A stretch of 64,000 bases of DNA. Source: Candidula unifasciata. Its lineage: Eukaryota; Mollusca; Gastropoda; Stylommatophora; Geomitridae. Numbering within the stretch: position 1 is the stretch's first letter; every line of letters starts with the position of its first letter. The position numbers were made by a program, and so were the translations under genes. This document shows positions 32,001-42,494 of the stretch, in pieces. The notes under the pieces are model-generated. The model made no database searches. It was not told the origin of the DNA and was given only the letters and a program-made list of their open reading frames with translations. The stretch covers positions 944,180 to 1,008,179 of the forward strand of contig CAJHNH020006223.1 in assembly GCA_905116865.2 (NCBI GenBank), given 5' to 3'.

Positions 32001-32345
32001 AGTACCGTTCATGAGACAGCTTCGGTAGATACAATTTAGGGGACAACAAGGATAGGTTAGCGTTCATGAGACAGCTTCGGTAGATACATTTAGGGGGACA
32101 ACAAGGATAGGTACCGTTCATGAGAACATTAGATACAATTTAGGGGACAACAAGGATAGGTACCGTTCATGAGACACAGCTTCGGTAGATACAATTTAGG
32201 GGACAACAAGGAAACCGTTCATGAGACAGCTTCGGTAGATACAATTTAGGGGACAACAAGGATAGGTACCGTTCATGAGACAGCTTCGGTAGATAAAATG
32301 AGAAGCTTCGGTAGATACAATTTATAATAAGGATAGGTAATTCAT
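29100..32345. repeat. 54-bp satellite array, about 60 copies
   Basis: The unit contains GTTCATGAGACAGCTTCGGT, AGATACAATTTAGGGGACAA and CAAGGATAGGTACA. Its length of 54 bp keeps minus-strand frames open for hundreds of codons without implying a protein. Copies differ by small substitutions (GTTCATG/GTTGATG, AGATACA/GGTACC) and single-base indels. Disruption increases toward the right end. Confidence 0.95.
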
Positions 32346-33206
32346 GAGACAGCTAGGACAGATACCATCAAGAGGCAAATAGGATAGAAAAAATAAAAAA
32401 ATGAGACACTAGGACAGATACCATAAAAAAAAAAAAACCAGGATAAAAAAAAAAGTTCATGAGACCAGCGACAGATACCATTAGAAAAGGTGAATAAACA
32501 GTTCATGAGACAGGGATTATAAACAATTCATGAGTCAGCTAGGACAGATACCATTAAAAAAACAGGATAATAAAGAATTAATGAGACAGCTAGGGCATAT
32601 ACCCTTAAAAATAAAAAATAAAAACCAGGATAAAAACAATTCACGAGACAGCTAGGACAGATGCTATAAAAAAAGCAGGATAATAATCAATTCAAGAGAC
32701 AGATAGAAAGGACATAAAAAAAACAGGATAATAAACAATTCACGAGACAGCAGGACAGATACAATGAAAAGAAAACAGGATAATAAACAATTCATGAGAC
32801 AGCTTGGACATATTACCATTAAAAAGGAAAACAGGATAATAAATAATTTCATTAGGACAGCTAGGACAGGATATCATAAAAAAAAAAGCACAGGATAATA
32901 AACATGAGGCAGCTAGGACAGATACCATTTTTAAAAAAAAAAACCCAGGATAATAAGCAATTCATGAGACAGCTAGGACAGATACCATTAAAAAAAAAAA
33001 AAACAACAACAGGATAATAAGCAATTCATGAGACAGCTAGGACAGATACCATTTAAAAAAAACAAAAAACAACAACAACAGGATAATAAGCAATTCATGA
33101 GACAGCTAGGACAGATACCATTAAAAAAAAACAACAACAGGATGATAAGCAATTCATGAGACACCAAGGACAGATACCATAAAAAAAAAAAAAAAACCAG
33201 GATAAT
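32346..33206. repeat. A-rich degenerate derivative of the 54-bp satellite
   Basis: Units read CAATTCATGAGACAGCTAGG, ACAGATACCATT, A-run, CAGGATAATAAG. The GAGACAGCT--G-AGATAC core and the AGGATA block match the neighbouring array, but GGGGACAAC is replaced by variable A-runs. Confidence 0.85.
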
Positions 33207-33214
33207 AAACAATT

Positions 33215-33243
33215 CACTCTTCCGAATACCGGCCCATATTATT
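33215..33243 (+). repeat. Left terminal inverted repeat
   Basis: It starts CACTCTTCCGAATACCGGCC and pairs with the reverse complement of 39,525-39,554, with one extra C in the right copy. Confidence 0.9.
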
Positions 33244-33384
33244 CAAAGACAAAAAATCCCATTCAGGGCCTCAAGAGGTCGTTGTTAGGGACCTAAGAGG
33301 TCATGTTGTTAAAAATATGGAACAGGAAATGCCTTCTTTTATTATATAAGTACGTTTGAACGAAATTACCGAGTGTTCGCTAGT

Positions 33385-33455
33385 ACAGTTGATATGCAGT
33401 CTGCTTGTTACACCGGTGATCAGGTTGATCGGGGTTCGATTCTCCGGCGGGCCAA
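33385..33455 (+). other. tRNA-like sequence with box A and box B
   Basis: TAGTACAGTTGATATGC resembles a D-arm/box A. CGGGGTTCGATTCTCCG folds as a full T-arm with a box B sequence. GCGGGCC follows where the acceptor 3' strand would be, but no matching GGCCCGC 5' strand is present. It is therefore not a functional tRNA gene but a tRNA or SINE relic. Its 3' part (TCTCCGGCGGGCC) opens each unit of the following array. Confidence 0.55.
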
Positions 33456-34735
33456 AAGAAAAGAAAAATATTTTTCTATTTTTTTCTTCAAAAGGGTGCG
33501 ATATCTGCGCCTTTACTCGGTCTTGTGGTTAACAGCTAGGTTGCGATAGCGGCGGCAAATTTTTTTTTTGCTTTTAAAAGGGTGGTTTAGACGTTGTTTT
33601 GTAGTATTGCACGTTGTGTTGTGGTTAACAACTAGGCTGCGATATCTGCGCCTTTACTCGGTCTTGTGGTTAACAGCTAGGTTGCGATAGCGACGGCAAA
33701 TTTTTTTTCACTTTTAAAAGGGTGGTTTAGACGTTGTTTTGTAGTTACAACAGTTGATAAGCAGTTAAAAGGGTGGTTTGCACGTTGTGTTGTGGTTACA
33801 ACTAGGCTGCGATATAGGCTGCGATTGCGCCTTTCGCTCGGTCTTGTAGTTAACAGCTAGGCTGCGATAGCTCTCCGGCGGGCCAAAAGAAAAAAAAAAT
33901 ATTTTTCTATTTTTTTCTTCAAAAGGGTGCGATATCTGCGCCTTTACTCGGTCTTGTGGTTAACAGCTAGGTTGCGATAGCGGCGGCAAATTTTTTTTTT
34001 TACTTTTAAAAGGGTGGTTTAGACGTTGTTTTGTAGTATTGCATGTTGTGTTGTGGTTAACAACTAGGCTGCGATATCTGCGCCTTTACTCGGTCTTGTG
34101 GTTAACAGCTAGGTTGCGATAGCGACGGCAAATTTTTTTTCACTTTTAAAAGGGTGGTTTAGAAGTTGTTTTGTAGTTACAACAGTTGATAAGCAGTTAA
34201 AAGGGTGGTTTGCACGTTGTGTTGTGGTTACAACTAGGCTGCGATATAGGCTGCGATTGCGCCTTTCGCTCGGTCTTGTAGTTAACAGCTAGGCTGCGAT
34301 AGCTCTCCGGCGGGCCAAAAGAAAAAAAAAAATATTTTTCTATTTTTTTCTTCAAAAGGGTGCGATATCTGCGCCTTTACTCGGTCTTGTGGTTAACAGC
34401 TAGGTTGCGATAGCGGCGGCAAATTTTTTTTTACTTTTAAAAGGGTGGTTTAGACGTTGTTTTGTAGTATTGCACGTTGTGTTGTGGTTAACAACTAGGC
34501 TGCGATATCTGCGCCTTTACTCGGTCTTGTGGTTAACAGCTAGGTTGCGATAGCGACGGCAAATTTTTTTCACTTTTAAAAGGGTGGTTTAGAAGTTGTT
34601 TTGTAGTTACAACAGTTGATAAGCAGTTAAAAGGGTGGTTTGCACGTTGTGTTGTGGTTACAACTAGGCTGCGATTGCGCGCCTTTCGCTCGGTCTTGTA
34701 GTTAACAGCTAGGCTGCGATAGCGGCGGCGAAATG
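33441..34735. repeat. ~431-bp higher-order tandem array, 3 copies
   Basis: Units start at TCTCCGGCGGGCCAAAAG (33,441; 33,872; 34,304). Each contains shorter related subunits with GCTAGGTTGCGATAGCG-CGG, AAAAGGGTGGTTTAGA-GTTG and TGCGCCTTTACTCGGTCTTG. Copies are nearly identical, so expansion is recent. Confidence 0.92.
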
Positions 34736-34739
34736 CTCA

Positions 34740-35526
34740 ATGGTCATGTCACGGGCAGCTAATCTTTTTTTTTTTTTTTTTGTTCGCCCTTGAAATGGCG
34801 GTTGGCATAGTGTATTGTGGTTTACAAATACGCTGCTATATCTGCGCCTTTCGTGCTAGGTTGCGATATCTGCGCCTTTCGCCCCAACACATCTGATTTC
34901 AGCAGTCCTAATTAGTTGCCTTTTACAACATTCTCTTCAGCCGCACTTGTGATTACGAGTATGTTGTAACATCACTAGACATCACTAGGTAGATTACGTG
35001 TATCACATTAATGTGCGAAATTCGCTTGCTTAGACAACTGGACCCGCTATCCTGTTTAAACTCTGGACATCAAAGTTGTCGACTGGTCTGAGAATGCCCG
35101 TTACGTCTCAACTCTAACCCCTCGGTAATTAGCCACCTGCCCGTCCGCAAGTTCGGGTCTTTTGTCCGTTCGACTGGAAGATTGCATAATTTTTCAACGT
35201 AGATGCGTTCCCTGGTCCAGCTGTTAAGCTAACGTTAAATTCCACTGAGATAAATTGTTGGTTGGTCAGACACTTTGATCGCCGCTAGGAAGATCGCTTG
35301 GGTTTGCTGTTCAGTCACCTCATTGTTTCACTTTGTAAAGGTTTCTGTTGGACTTGTGTACTTTTGTTGTTGTTGCGTTTAGAAGGAATTCTGGACTCAC
35401 CGAATGCACCTCGTCACAGTCTCTTTGCGAATTTGTGCACTTGCGTAGATAATTAATTGCTTATCGGCAAAAGTTGCGAATAAAGTGGAAATATTTCTTT
35501 GATAATTTGTGCAGCTACTTTTAATT
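34740..35526. other. Upstream region of the intact transposase
   Basis: A T-run and a final subunit of the array are followed by about 600 bp of unique-looking sequence before the transposase ATG. It presumably holds promoter and 5' UTR. No TATA box can be named with confidence. Confidence 0.45.
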
Positions 35527-36609
35527 ATGGCAGGCAGACCATCGGCTCCAAAACAGATAAGCAATAATATTCTACAAGTTGATCAACTGGCAGCTGTAGA
35601 TGTCAGACCTGATGATTTATATAGAATAATGGACGATAAACTACAGTGGTTGCAATGGCTCGCTATGCACAGAATAATACGGAACTCAGTAGACTGTTCG
35701 TCTTGCAACCGTCGGATGTCATTAGTGTCAAGGCTAGAATGTTCCGATAGATTCTCTTGGCGATGTCGTCGCTGTAATACTCGTTGCAGTGTACGGACGG
35801 GTTCGTTCTTCGCTAATTGTGAACTCCCAACTGAAAGAATTGTGATGGTAATGTTTTACTGGTTGTTCGAAGTCAAGCAAAAAAATGTGATGTTTTTTGA
35901 GAGATTGACAAGCTGTGATACAGTAGTCAACTATAACAATTATTTTCGGGTAGAGTGTTACAACTGGCTGCTGCTTAGCAACCCTCAGTTGGGAGGATTT
36001 GATGCTAACGGACAGTCAGTGGTTGTTGAAGTTGACGAAAGCTATTTTTTCCACCGCAAGTACCATCGTGGTTACTTTCGTCGTGGTCAATGGGTAGTTG
36101 GGCTAGTTGAACGTGGTAGTGGCCGTTGCTGGTTGGAAGTTGTTAATAGGCGAGATGCGACAACATTGGAACGCATCATAAGTGAGCATGTGTTACCAGG
36201 AACGACGATTGTCACCGATGCCTGGCGAGGCTACAACAACGTTGGTCAACTCAACAATGGCATATATGAACATCTCGTTGTTGTTCATGCTATTAATTTT
36301 GTTGACCGTGTACACGGAGACATCCACACCCAAACAATTGAAGGGCTGTGGATGCAAGTCAAAAGGAAACAGCGTTTCCAAGGCGGCACTAGTCGTGCAT
36401 TGTTTAATACATATTTAGCCGAATTTCAGTGGCGCCACAGTCACAAAGAACATGTTTTTTGGACAGTATTTACAGCTGTTGTGCCACAATTTCGACATAT
36501 AACTGTCAAATATTATTGGCAGAGTTGCCACTTTTCTTTGACGGAAAGTGTATTGCATTTTGTTTTCTGCATTTCCTTCTTTTCGTCTGTCATTTCATTT
36601 TCTCAGTGA
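35527..36609 (+). CDS. Merlin/IS1595 (ISXO2-like) DDE transposase, intact
   Basis: The start is the ATG in TTAATTATGGCAGGC; an in-frame GTG upstream is not a plausible eukaryotic start. The protein has 360 residues. A Cys-rich zinc-ribbon region (CSSC, then CRRCNTRCSVRTGSFF) precedes the catalytic core. The core reads VVEVDESYFFHRKYHRG (Asp170), [14 protein letters not shown] (Asp231) and [16 protein letters not shown] (Glu272), a DDE triad. [10 protein letters not shown] near residue 300 is also typical. It would cut and rejoin transposon ends bound through the inverted repeats. The last 40 or so residues are hydrophobic and unlike the paralogue, so the true end may have been altered. No stop or frameshift interrupts the core. 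Confidence 0.88.
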   Translation: MAGRPSAPKQISNNILQVDQLAAVDVRPDDLYRIMDDKLQWLQWLAMHRIIRNSVDCSSCNRRMSLVSRLECSDRFSWRCRRCNTRCSVRTGSFFANCELPTERIVMVMFYWLFEVKQKNVMFFERLTSCDTVVNYNNYFRVECYNWLLLSNPQLGGFDANGQSVVVEVDESYFFHRKYHRGYFRRGQWVVGLVERGSGRCWLEVVNRRDATTLERIISEHVLPGTTIVTDAWRGYNNVGQLNNGIYEHLVVVHAINFVDRVHGDIHTQTIEGLWMQVKRKQRFQGGTSRALFNTYLAEFQWRHSHKEHVFWTVFTAVVPQFRHITVKYYWQSCHFSLTESVLHFVFCISFFSSVISFSQ

Positions 36610-36895
36610 CCGCACTAGCAGGTGGTACACACTTCATTGATACTGAACATCCTCTTGTGTTTAGATAAGTTGTAGCCAAGTATATCTTCTCTGCTATGTC
36701 GTTTCTACTACACATCTTGGTATTTTAAAATCCATCAAAGTAGATATGATATTGTTGCAGGTATAACGCAGCGCTCTCTTTAATATACATCAAATGCATT
36801 AGATATTTAGAGAAACAGGCCGACAGTTTTTATATTCCTTCTGAAATCCTGATTTGGCTTCTTGTAATTTAATAATCTGATTGAATTTGCTTTGT
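36610..36895. other. Downstream region of the intact transposase
   Basis: AT-rich sequence with no recognised feature, leading to the (AT)n tract. Confidence 0.4.
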
Positions 36896-36900
36896 GTATT

Positions 36901-36914
36901 ATATTATATATATA

Positions 36915-36996
<82 letters not shown>
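36901..36996. repeat. (AT)n microsatellite
   Basis: About 95 bp of nearly pure AT dinucleotide, able to form cruciform. It lies between the two convergent transposase genes. Confidence 0.95.
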
Positions 36997-36999
<3 letters not shown>

Positions 37000-37067
37000 G
37001 TGTATCTTATGTATCTTTTTTTAAAAAAATTCCACTGTGTGGAGGGAGAAAAGGAGCGGGGGTGGGG

Positions 37068-37110
37068 GGTTAGGGGTAGGGTTAGGGTTTAGGGTTAGGG
37101 GTAGGATTAG
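37068..37110 (+). repeat. Telomere-like (TTAGGG)n-related tract
   Basis: GGTTAGGGGTAGGGTTAGGG followed by TTTAGGGTTAGGGGTAGGAT gives about seven imperfect TTAGGG units. They lie at the 3' edge of the broken minus-strand transposase. Confidence 0.85.
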
Positions 37111-37980
37111 ATGTTAAAATTTTGACGTAGGGTTTCGAAATAGTGGCCGACAATCTGATGTTTGTGGGCGTGGCGCCACTGAAATTCTGCTAAATATGAC
37201 GCCAATAGTGTGCGGCTGATGCCCAATCGTTGGCGAATGGTGCGTTTCACCAGCATCCAGAGGCCCTCAATTGTTTGTGTGTGTATGTGACTGTGTACGG
37301 CGTCGACGAAGTTGGTCTGGTGGACTACTACCTCGTGCAGATAGATGCCATGCCGTAAGTTTGCCACGTTGCTGTAGCCTCGCCAAGCGTCAGTCACGAT
37401 GGTCGTTCCCGTATCGTATCGTAATCTTTTATAATCCTCTCCAATGTCGCCGCATCTCGTTTTCGCACAAGCTCCAAGTAGCAACGGCCAGTCTCACGCT
37501 CTACTAGCCCGACGATCCAACGACCGTGACGGATGCGACCGCGCTGATACTTTCGTCGGAAGAAGTAGCTCTCGTCTACTTCGACCACGATAGATCTGCC
37601 GGTCTCATCGAGTCCTCCCAGCTCAACGGTGTGTCTCAACATCCAATTATAGCATTCCTGACGGAAATAATTGTTGTAGTTGACAATGGTGTGCCAGTTC
37701 GTGAGTCTCTCGAGGACCATGACAGTCGCTGAACTTACGCCGGAGAGCCAGTAGTACATCATCATGAGTATTTTCTCGGTCGACATGTCGCTGTTGGCGA
37801 AAAACGACCCAGTGCGAACACTACACCTAGTATTACAGCGATAACATCGCCAACCGTATCTGTCGCTACAGTCTTGCCGGGGACATAGGAACATTGGCCG
37901 CGTGCATGAGGTACACGGTTGCGTGTTCCTTATCAGACTATGCTCAGTTAGCCACCGCAACCACGCATACTTATGTCATT
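37107..37980 (-). pseudogene. Second IS1595-like transposase, convergent and broken
   Basis: On the minus strand the frame reads KYAWLRWLTEHSLIRN with no ATG before an upstream TGA. Then come CTSCTRPMF, CYRCNTRCSVRTGSFFANSD, and VVEVDESYFFRRKYQRGRIR (first Asp). A one-base deletion within a GATAC repeat near 37,410 shifts the frame. [17 protein letters not shown] (second Asp) and [15 protein letters not shown] (Glu) follow, ending at 37,107. The protein is clearly related to the + strand copy but diverged throughout, so this is not a recent duplication. All three catalytic residues survive despite the frameshift and missing start. Confidence 0.87.
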
Positions 37981-38200
37981 ATGGCATACAGGAGTTACGT
38001 CCGTGGCAACTAAGTCGTGCGTCGGAATAACGATGTTAGTTATGTGAGTGCGTCTAACTGCCATGTTGCTTCTTGTGTCGTTTGTTTCGTTGTGGCTTTT
38101 CCGATCACTGTTTGGAGGGCGGCCACGCTAGAGAACTCTCAGTCGTCCAAGGCTGTTTATTCTTCGTCCGGATTTGCCAGTAGAGCCGAAGTGAAGACTG
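37981..38200. other. Subterminal segment, nothing recognised
   Basis: Sequence between the broken transposase and the LINE-derived array; an open frame through it is incidental. Confidence 0.4.
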
Positions 38201-39430
38201 ATGATGATGATCTTAACGTTGCTACCCAGCCACACGGCGCTCCGATGGATCGAAAATTATTCCTCCCCACGTCACTTCAGCGCTCCGATGGATCAAAAAT
38301 TATTCCTCCCCACGTCACTTCAGTCGATCGAAAACTATTTCTTTCCGATGGATCGAAAATTATTCCTCCCCACGTCACTTCAGTCGATCGAAAACTATTT
38401 CTCCCCACGGTGCTAAACTTCAAACATTGCGCAGAAGTGAAAAACTGATGATGATGGCTTCAATTATTATTTCACGGCGCTTAACGGCAGAAGTAAAGAC
38501 TGATGATGATGATCTTAACGTTGCTACCCATCGACACAGCGCTCCGATGGATCGAAAATTTTTCCTCCCCACGTCACTTCAGTGCAGCGAAAACTATTTC
38601 TTAACGGCAGAAGTGAAGACTGATGATGATGATCTTAACGTTGCTACCCATCGACACAGCGCTCCGATGGATCGAAAATTTTTCCTCCCCACGTCACTTC
38701 AGTGCAGCGAAAACTATTTCTTAACGGCAGAAGTGAAGACTGATGATGATGATCTTAACGTTGCTACCCATCGACACAGCGCTCCGATGGATCGAAAATT
38801 TTTCCTCCCCACGTCACTTCAGTGCAGCGAAAACTATTTCTTAACGGCAGAAGTGAAGACTGATGATGATGATCTTAACGTTGCTACCCATCGACACAGC
38901 GCTCCGATGGATCGAAAATTTTTCCTCCCACGTCACTTCAGTGCAGCGAAAACTATTTCTTAACGGCAGAAGTGAAGACTGATGATGATGATCTTAACGT
39001 TGCTACCCATCGACACAGCGCTCCGATGGATCGAAAATTTTTCCTCCCCACGTCACTTCAGTGCAGCGAAAACTATTTCTTAACGGCAGAAGTGAAGACT
39101 GATGATGATGATCTTAACGTTGCTACCCATCGACACAGCGCTCCGATGGATCGAAAATTTTTCCTCCCCACGTCACTTCACAGCGCTACTTCACAGCGCT
39201 TAACGCGCAGATGTGGAAACTGATGATGATGGCCTCAATTATTTCACGGCATTATTGGTACGTATTGTTCCATATTTTGTTGTTCCATATTTTGTATAAC
39301 TTCAGCGCTCCGATGGATCGAAAATTATTCCTCCCCACGTCACTTCAGTGGATCGAAAACTATTTCTCACAACGCTTAACGCGCAGATGTGGAAACTGAT
39401 GATGATCTACGTATTGTACCATTTTTTTGT
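38201..39430. repeat. 120-bp satellite derived from a LINE 3' end
   Basis: Six nearly identical 120-bp units run from about 38,478 to 39,180, flanked by partial variants at 38,201-38,440 and 39,200-39,430. Each unit has GCTCCGATGGATCGAAAATT, TTCCTCCCCACGTCACTTCA and GAAGTGAAGACTGATGATGA. In one frame this reads MDRKFFLPTSLQ. The same DRKLFLP-SL end followed by (TGA)n is the 3' end of the LINE at 13,375-13,760. At 120 bp (40 codons) the frame stays open, which explains the long pseudo-ORF. Confidence 0.88.
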
Positions 39431-39524
39431 TGTACCATATTTTGTATAACTCCTTTATAACCCCTTGACCTCTTTGTAACCTCTTGAACCCTTTGAGGCT
39501 CTAACAGGAATGTTTTGGACAGCA

Positions 39525-39557
39525 AATAATATGGGGCCGGTATTCGGAAGAGTGGTG
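39525..39557 (-). repeat. Right terminal inverted repeat
   Basis: It ends CCGGTATTCGGAAGAGTG plus GTG, the inverse of the left end. AAACAATG follows, matching 7 of 8 bases of the left flank. Confidence 0.88.
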
Positions 39558-40405
39558 AAACAATGAGAATATTTTGGTATTATGAAAAGGTGCAAATCGG
39601 AAATAAAGCATCTAGCGTTTGTGTTGACATAACAAGGGCAGCCGGATACAGAAACGGTTCTTTGATACCGAGCTGTCATAGCGTGGTTGCCAAGGGCATC
39701 TGTGTCAACAGTGGAGCATTTGTTGATTCCTATTGTTTCCATTTCGTTTATTGACGTTGTTTATCTTTGCTTTTGTTATGTGTGCATGCCTGACACAATT
39801 TAATGAATGCATTTATAAAATGAATATTATTGTCTTATGAGAAAAGGCCGATCGTTGAACAGCGGCGGTATTGTTCGACAATAGCTACAATGCAGATATT
39901 GTTTGCAAGTTACGAAACAATGCAGAACACAAGGTTTATGTTGCTGAGTTGGGTTAAGTTAAAAAACATCATCTCGACACATTCCCTTGAGCGCTGCTTC
40001 CTCGTCCTTGACAGTCAGCAAAGAGTGTCAGTCCTGACTGTGACAGCAGCAAGTTGATTACACAACGGTATTTCCCTATACGTACTTTTCCCGTACCACA
40101 TCCTTGGATGTACCAGTCAATAGGTATAAGAAACGAATTCTCCAATAAGAATGAAAGGGAGAATTATTAATTCGTTCCAATGAAAAGAAGTCCTATTGTT
40201 ATTAGAATATTATACATTAATTGGATTGTATATAATAATTTAAAAAATTTACCAGTACTAAAATTCATAAACACAAAAGCAATTAGATGAAATAAACGAA
40301 AATTTACCTTGCTTTAACTTTCAGAGAAGAGTTTAGTGCCTAAACAGGATGGTACTGAGAAGGGAGGAGGAGGAGATGTTACTGTTGGCAAGGACAATCC
40401 CCATC
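39558..40405. other. Spacer, nothing recognised
   Basis: No coding or repeat feature that I can name. Confidence 0.4.
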
Positions 40406-40411
40406 CAATAA

Positions 40412-40680
40412 AACGTCATCATCATCACCATTAAGTACCTTGCCAGCTGGCATAGGCGTTCATGCAACTCAACAGATCTCGGTCTTTGGTGTTCTGGATC
40501 AATTCCATTGATGATATTCCTCGGTGCCACTGTCTCAAGCCATACACCATCGTTTCTCTTGGTCTGCCTCTGCTTCTTCTACGAGTGGCCTGTCCAGTCA
40601 TCACAATATTTTCCAGTGCTCCTTTTCTCATTACACGACCAAAGAATGTTGTCTCCTCAATAAAAACATAAGGAATCTGA
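40412..40680 (-). pseudogene. RTE-like LINE C-terminal fragment
   Basis: On the minus strand: FFGRVMRKGALENIVMTGQA, then RRSRGRPRETMVYGLRQWH, ending in ASWQGT and a stop. A (TGA)n-like tail follows at about 40,415-40,432. It is the C-terminal tail of a LINE polyprotein with no polymerase domain left. Confidence 0.75.
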
Positions 40681-40689
40681 AATACTGGT

Positions 40690-41715
40690 TTATTTCCCCA
40701 CCCCCCCTTTTTTTTTTTACCTTTCTTTCTTGTGTTCCTTTCTCTTTTAACTACTTGGACCTGAACGAGGCTCTTCACATTTGAATTCTACTGCAAATCT
40801 TCTCAAAGAACTTTTCTCCTGCCTTCTCTTTACGATGTTTCGGGAAAGAGACGGTGTTTGGTCATTCCCGACAGTGCTGGTAGGGCTTGTTTTGGCTTCG
40901 TTAGCGTGATACTTCTCTGCGGAGTCATTGACATCTTTCCATGGGTTTTGTATCGAGAGAGGTAAACAAATATAGCGGGCGGTGTCATGACTAATTTTAT
41001 ATACGTTCGTATTCCAAACAAAAGTAGTATCCAAGCAAAAGTTTTCGCGTCTAAACATGACGTATACCAAGTTGAAGGTATACTAAAGCGAGCGTATACC
41101 GAGGAAATACTGTATCCTCGTGTTGCCTTTTCTCTCGGTGTAGACCACTTTAGATTGTCGGCCCTATCGAGTTGTCACTCACTACTGCGCCAGGCACTCA
41201 ACACCATGGCGATCCATTCGAACTTGGGGTTTATTTAATTGCTCCCAAAGGTCATTGACCACAGTCTGTCTCTCATTAGTTTCCTAATAAACGCGGTTAA
41301 TGTTTACTCTGTAAAATCCGTATATGCTATTGCCAGTCACGGTCTGGCTACCTAAAAATACCCCCCCCCCCCACCCCCCTAATCCGATACCCCCCATAAA
41401 TGTGAAGTTTCATTGCCAGGTCTGCAACCTCCCTCCTGTGGCGCCACCACCCGAAAATAAAATGAAAAATTAGGGAAAAGTGGTGGGGGGGGGGGGGAAG
41501 GGTGTTGAGGTAGGCTCAGTAGCTTTATACACTTTTTGTTACTCTGTATATTCCAAGGCACGAACATTCAAGCTTTTATTTCTATCAGGCTTTTTAAATG
41601 AGTGTCTTAAGCAGCGCTAGAATATTGTCCTAGCCACACTAATTATCCTGTCACACAATTTTAACGCCGGCTATTTCGCAAAAGGTAACAGTTAATAACA
41701 TCAAGGAAGATAGGC
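40690..41715. other. Spacer with poly-C/poly-G runs
   Basis: C-runs at about 41,360-41,376 and G-runs at about 41,485-41,497. No other recognised feature. Confidence 0.4.
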
Positions 41716-41719
41716 TAAT

Positions 41720-41945
41720 AAACAGCATCCTTTCTCGAAAGCTAAATTATTTGGTCATATCAAGCGCCACGACGGACTGGAAAAAATGACAGCAGAAGGC
41801 ATGGTACCAGGAAGATGGACACAGGATATAAGTGACTCCTTGAGTGTGAAAGTGCATGAGGCGGGAAAACTGGCGAGAGACCGAGTTTCTTTCAGGCAGA
41901 CTGTGATGAGAGCGACGTTCTGCAAAGGACTTGCTACATGATGAG
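41720..41945 (+). pseudogene. LINE C-terminal fragment
   Basis: LFGHIKRHDGLEKMTAEGMV, then GRWTQDISDSL and ARDRVSFRQTVMRATFCKGL follow the family pattern. About 220 bp remain, ending at a stop near 41,940. Confidence 0.7.
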
Positions 41946-41949
41946 AACA

Positions 41950-42490
41950 GTTAATAAATGCCTTAAAAAATAGCTTTAGTAAATATGTGTGTTTTCTAAT
42001 CCATACAGTAGTACTCTATGTTCCTAGAACATTGTATTTCCTTTTAAATAAGCCGGAAACTATGCCCAAACCAATTAACTGACGTGTAGGTTTAGTCGTT
42101 TGTCATTGCTTTGTGAATGGTGGAAGGCTCACAATGTTTTCAAAACATCACAGCGGTCCTGCTACCAAATCACCTGCAGATAATTTCAAAGTCCGATTTT
42201 TTGAATTGTTAAACTGTGTTCGCAATTCCTAACTTATAAATACGCGGTGTAACATTTGTTCAAAGCTAAAAGTATAGGTATACAGGTCGTCTTATAAACT
42301 TTGCCTGTTTGCTCTATTTATCTGACCCTGATATTGCCTCTGAAAGCATTTCTTCTTCATAACCTGAACATTTCATTCTTAGAAATCACCCCCTTTTGCT
42401 CAGTTATATGGTCTTGCGTTTTATGCATATGTTAGCCTGTCCAGAATAGCTGTTAACTTATACAGTTTTTTTTCTTTTCTTCCTCTTTTT
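41950..42490. other. AT-rich spacer, nothing recognised
   Basis: No coding, RNA or repeat signal. Confidence 0.4.
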
Positions 42491-42494
42491 GTCA

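Larger units (their letters stand above)
33215..39557. mobile_element. 6.3-kb Merlin/IS1595-like DNA transposon with two transposase genes
   Basis: Terminal inverted repeats at 33,215-33,243 and 39,525-39,554 match over about 29 of 30 positions. The right outer end has three extra bases (GTG), perhaps a CAC duplication. AAACAATT on the left and AAACAATG on the right form a probable 8-bp target duplication, the size expected for Merlin. Subterminal AAGAGGTC-like motifs recur in inverted orientation. Inside, in order: tRNA-like sequence, 431-bp array, transposase (+), (AT)n, telomere-like tract, transposase (-), and a 120-bp array. The left flank is the A-rich satellite; the element inserted at its edge. 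Confidence 0.82.

Noticed and set aside
33385..33455. A functional tRNA gene
   Set aside because: The T-arm is good but the 5' acceptor strand complementary to GCGGGCC is absent and the anticodon arm is not convincing.
35509..35526. GTG start for the intact transposase, six codons upstream
   Set aside because: In a eukaryotic element the in-frame ATG at 35,527 is the natural start, and the extra residues match nothing.
36901..37110. A true chromosome end or telomere
   Set aside because: Only about seven imperfect units, flanked on both sides by transposon coding sequence.
38017..39223. Proteins of 71-178 residues with repeated MDRKFFLPTSLQ
   Set aside because: Frames through the 120-bp (40-codon) LINE-derived satellite; no independent sign of coding.
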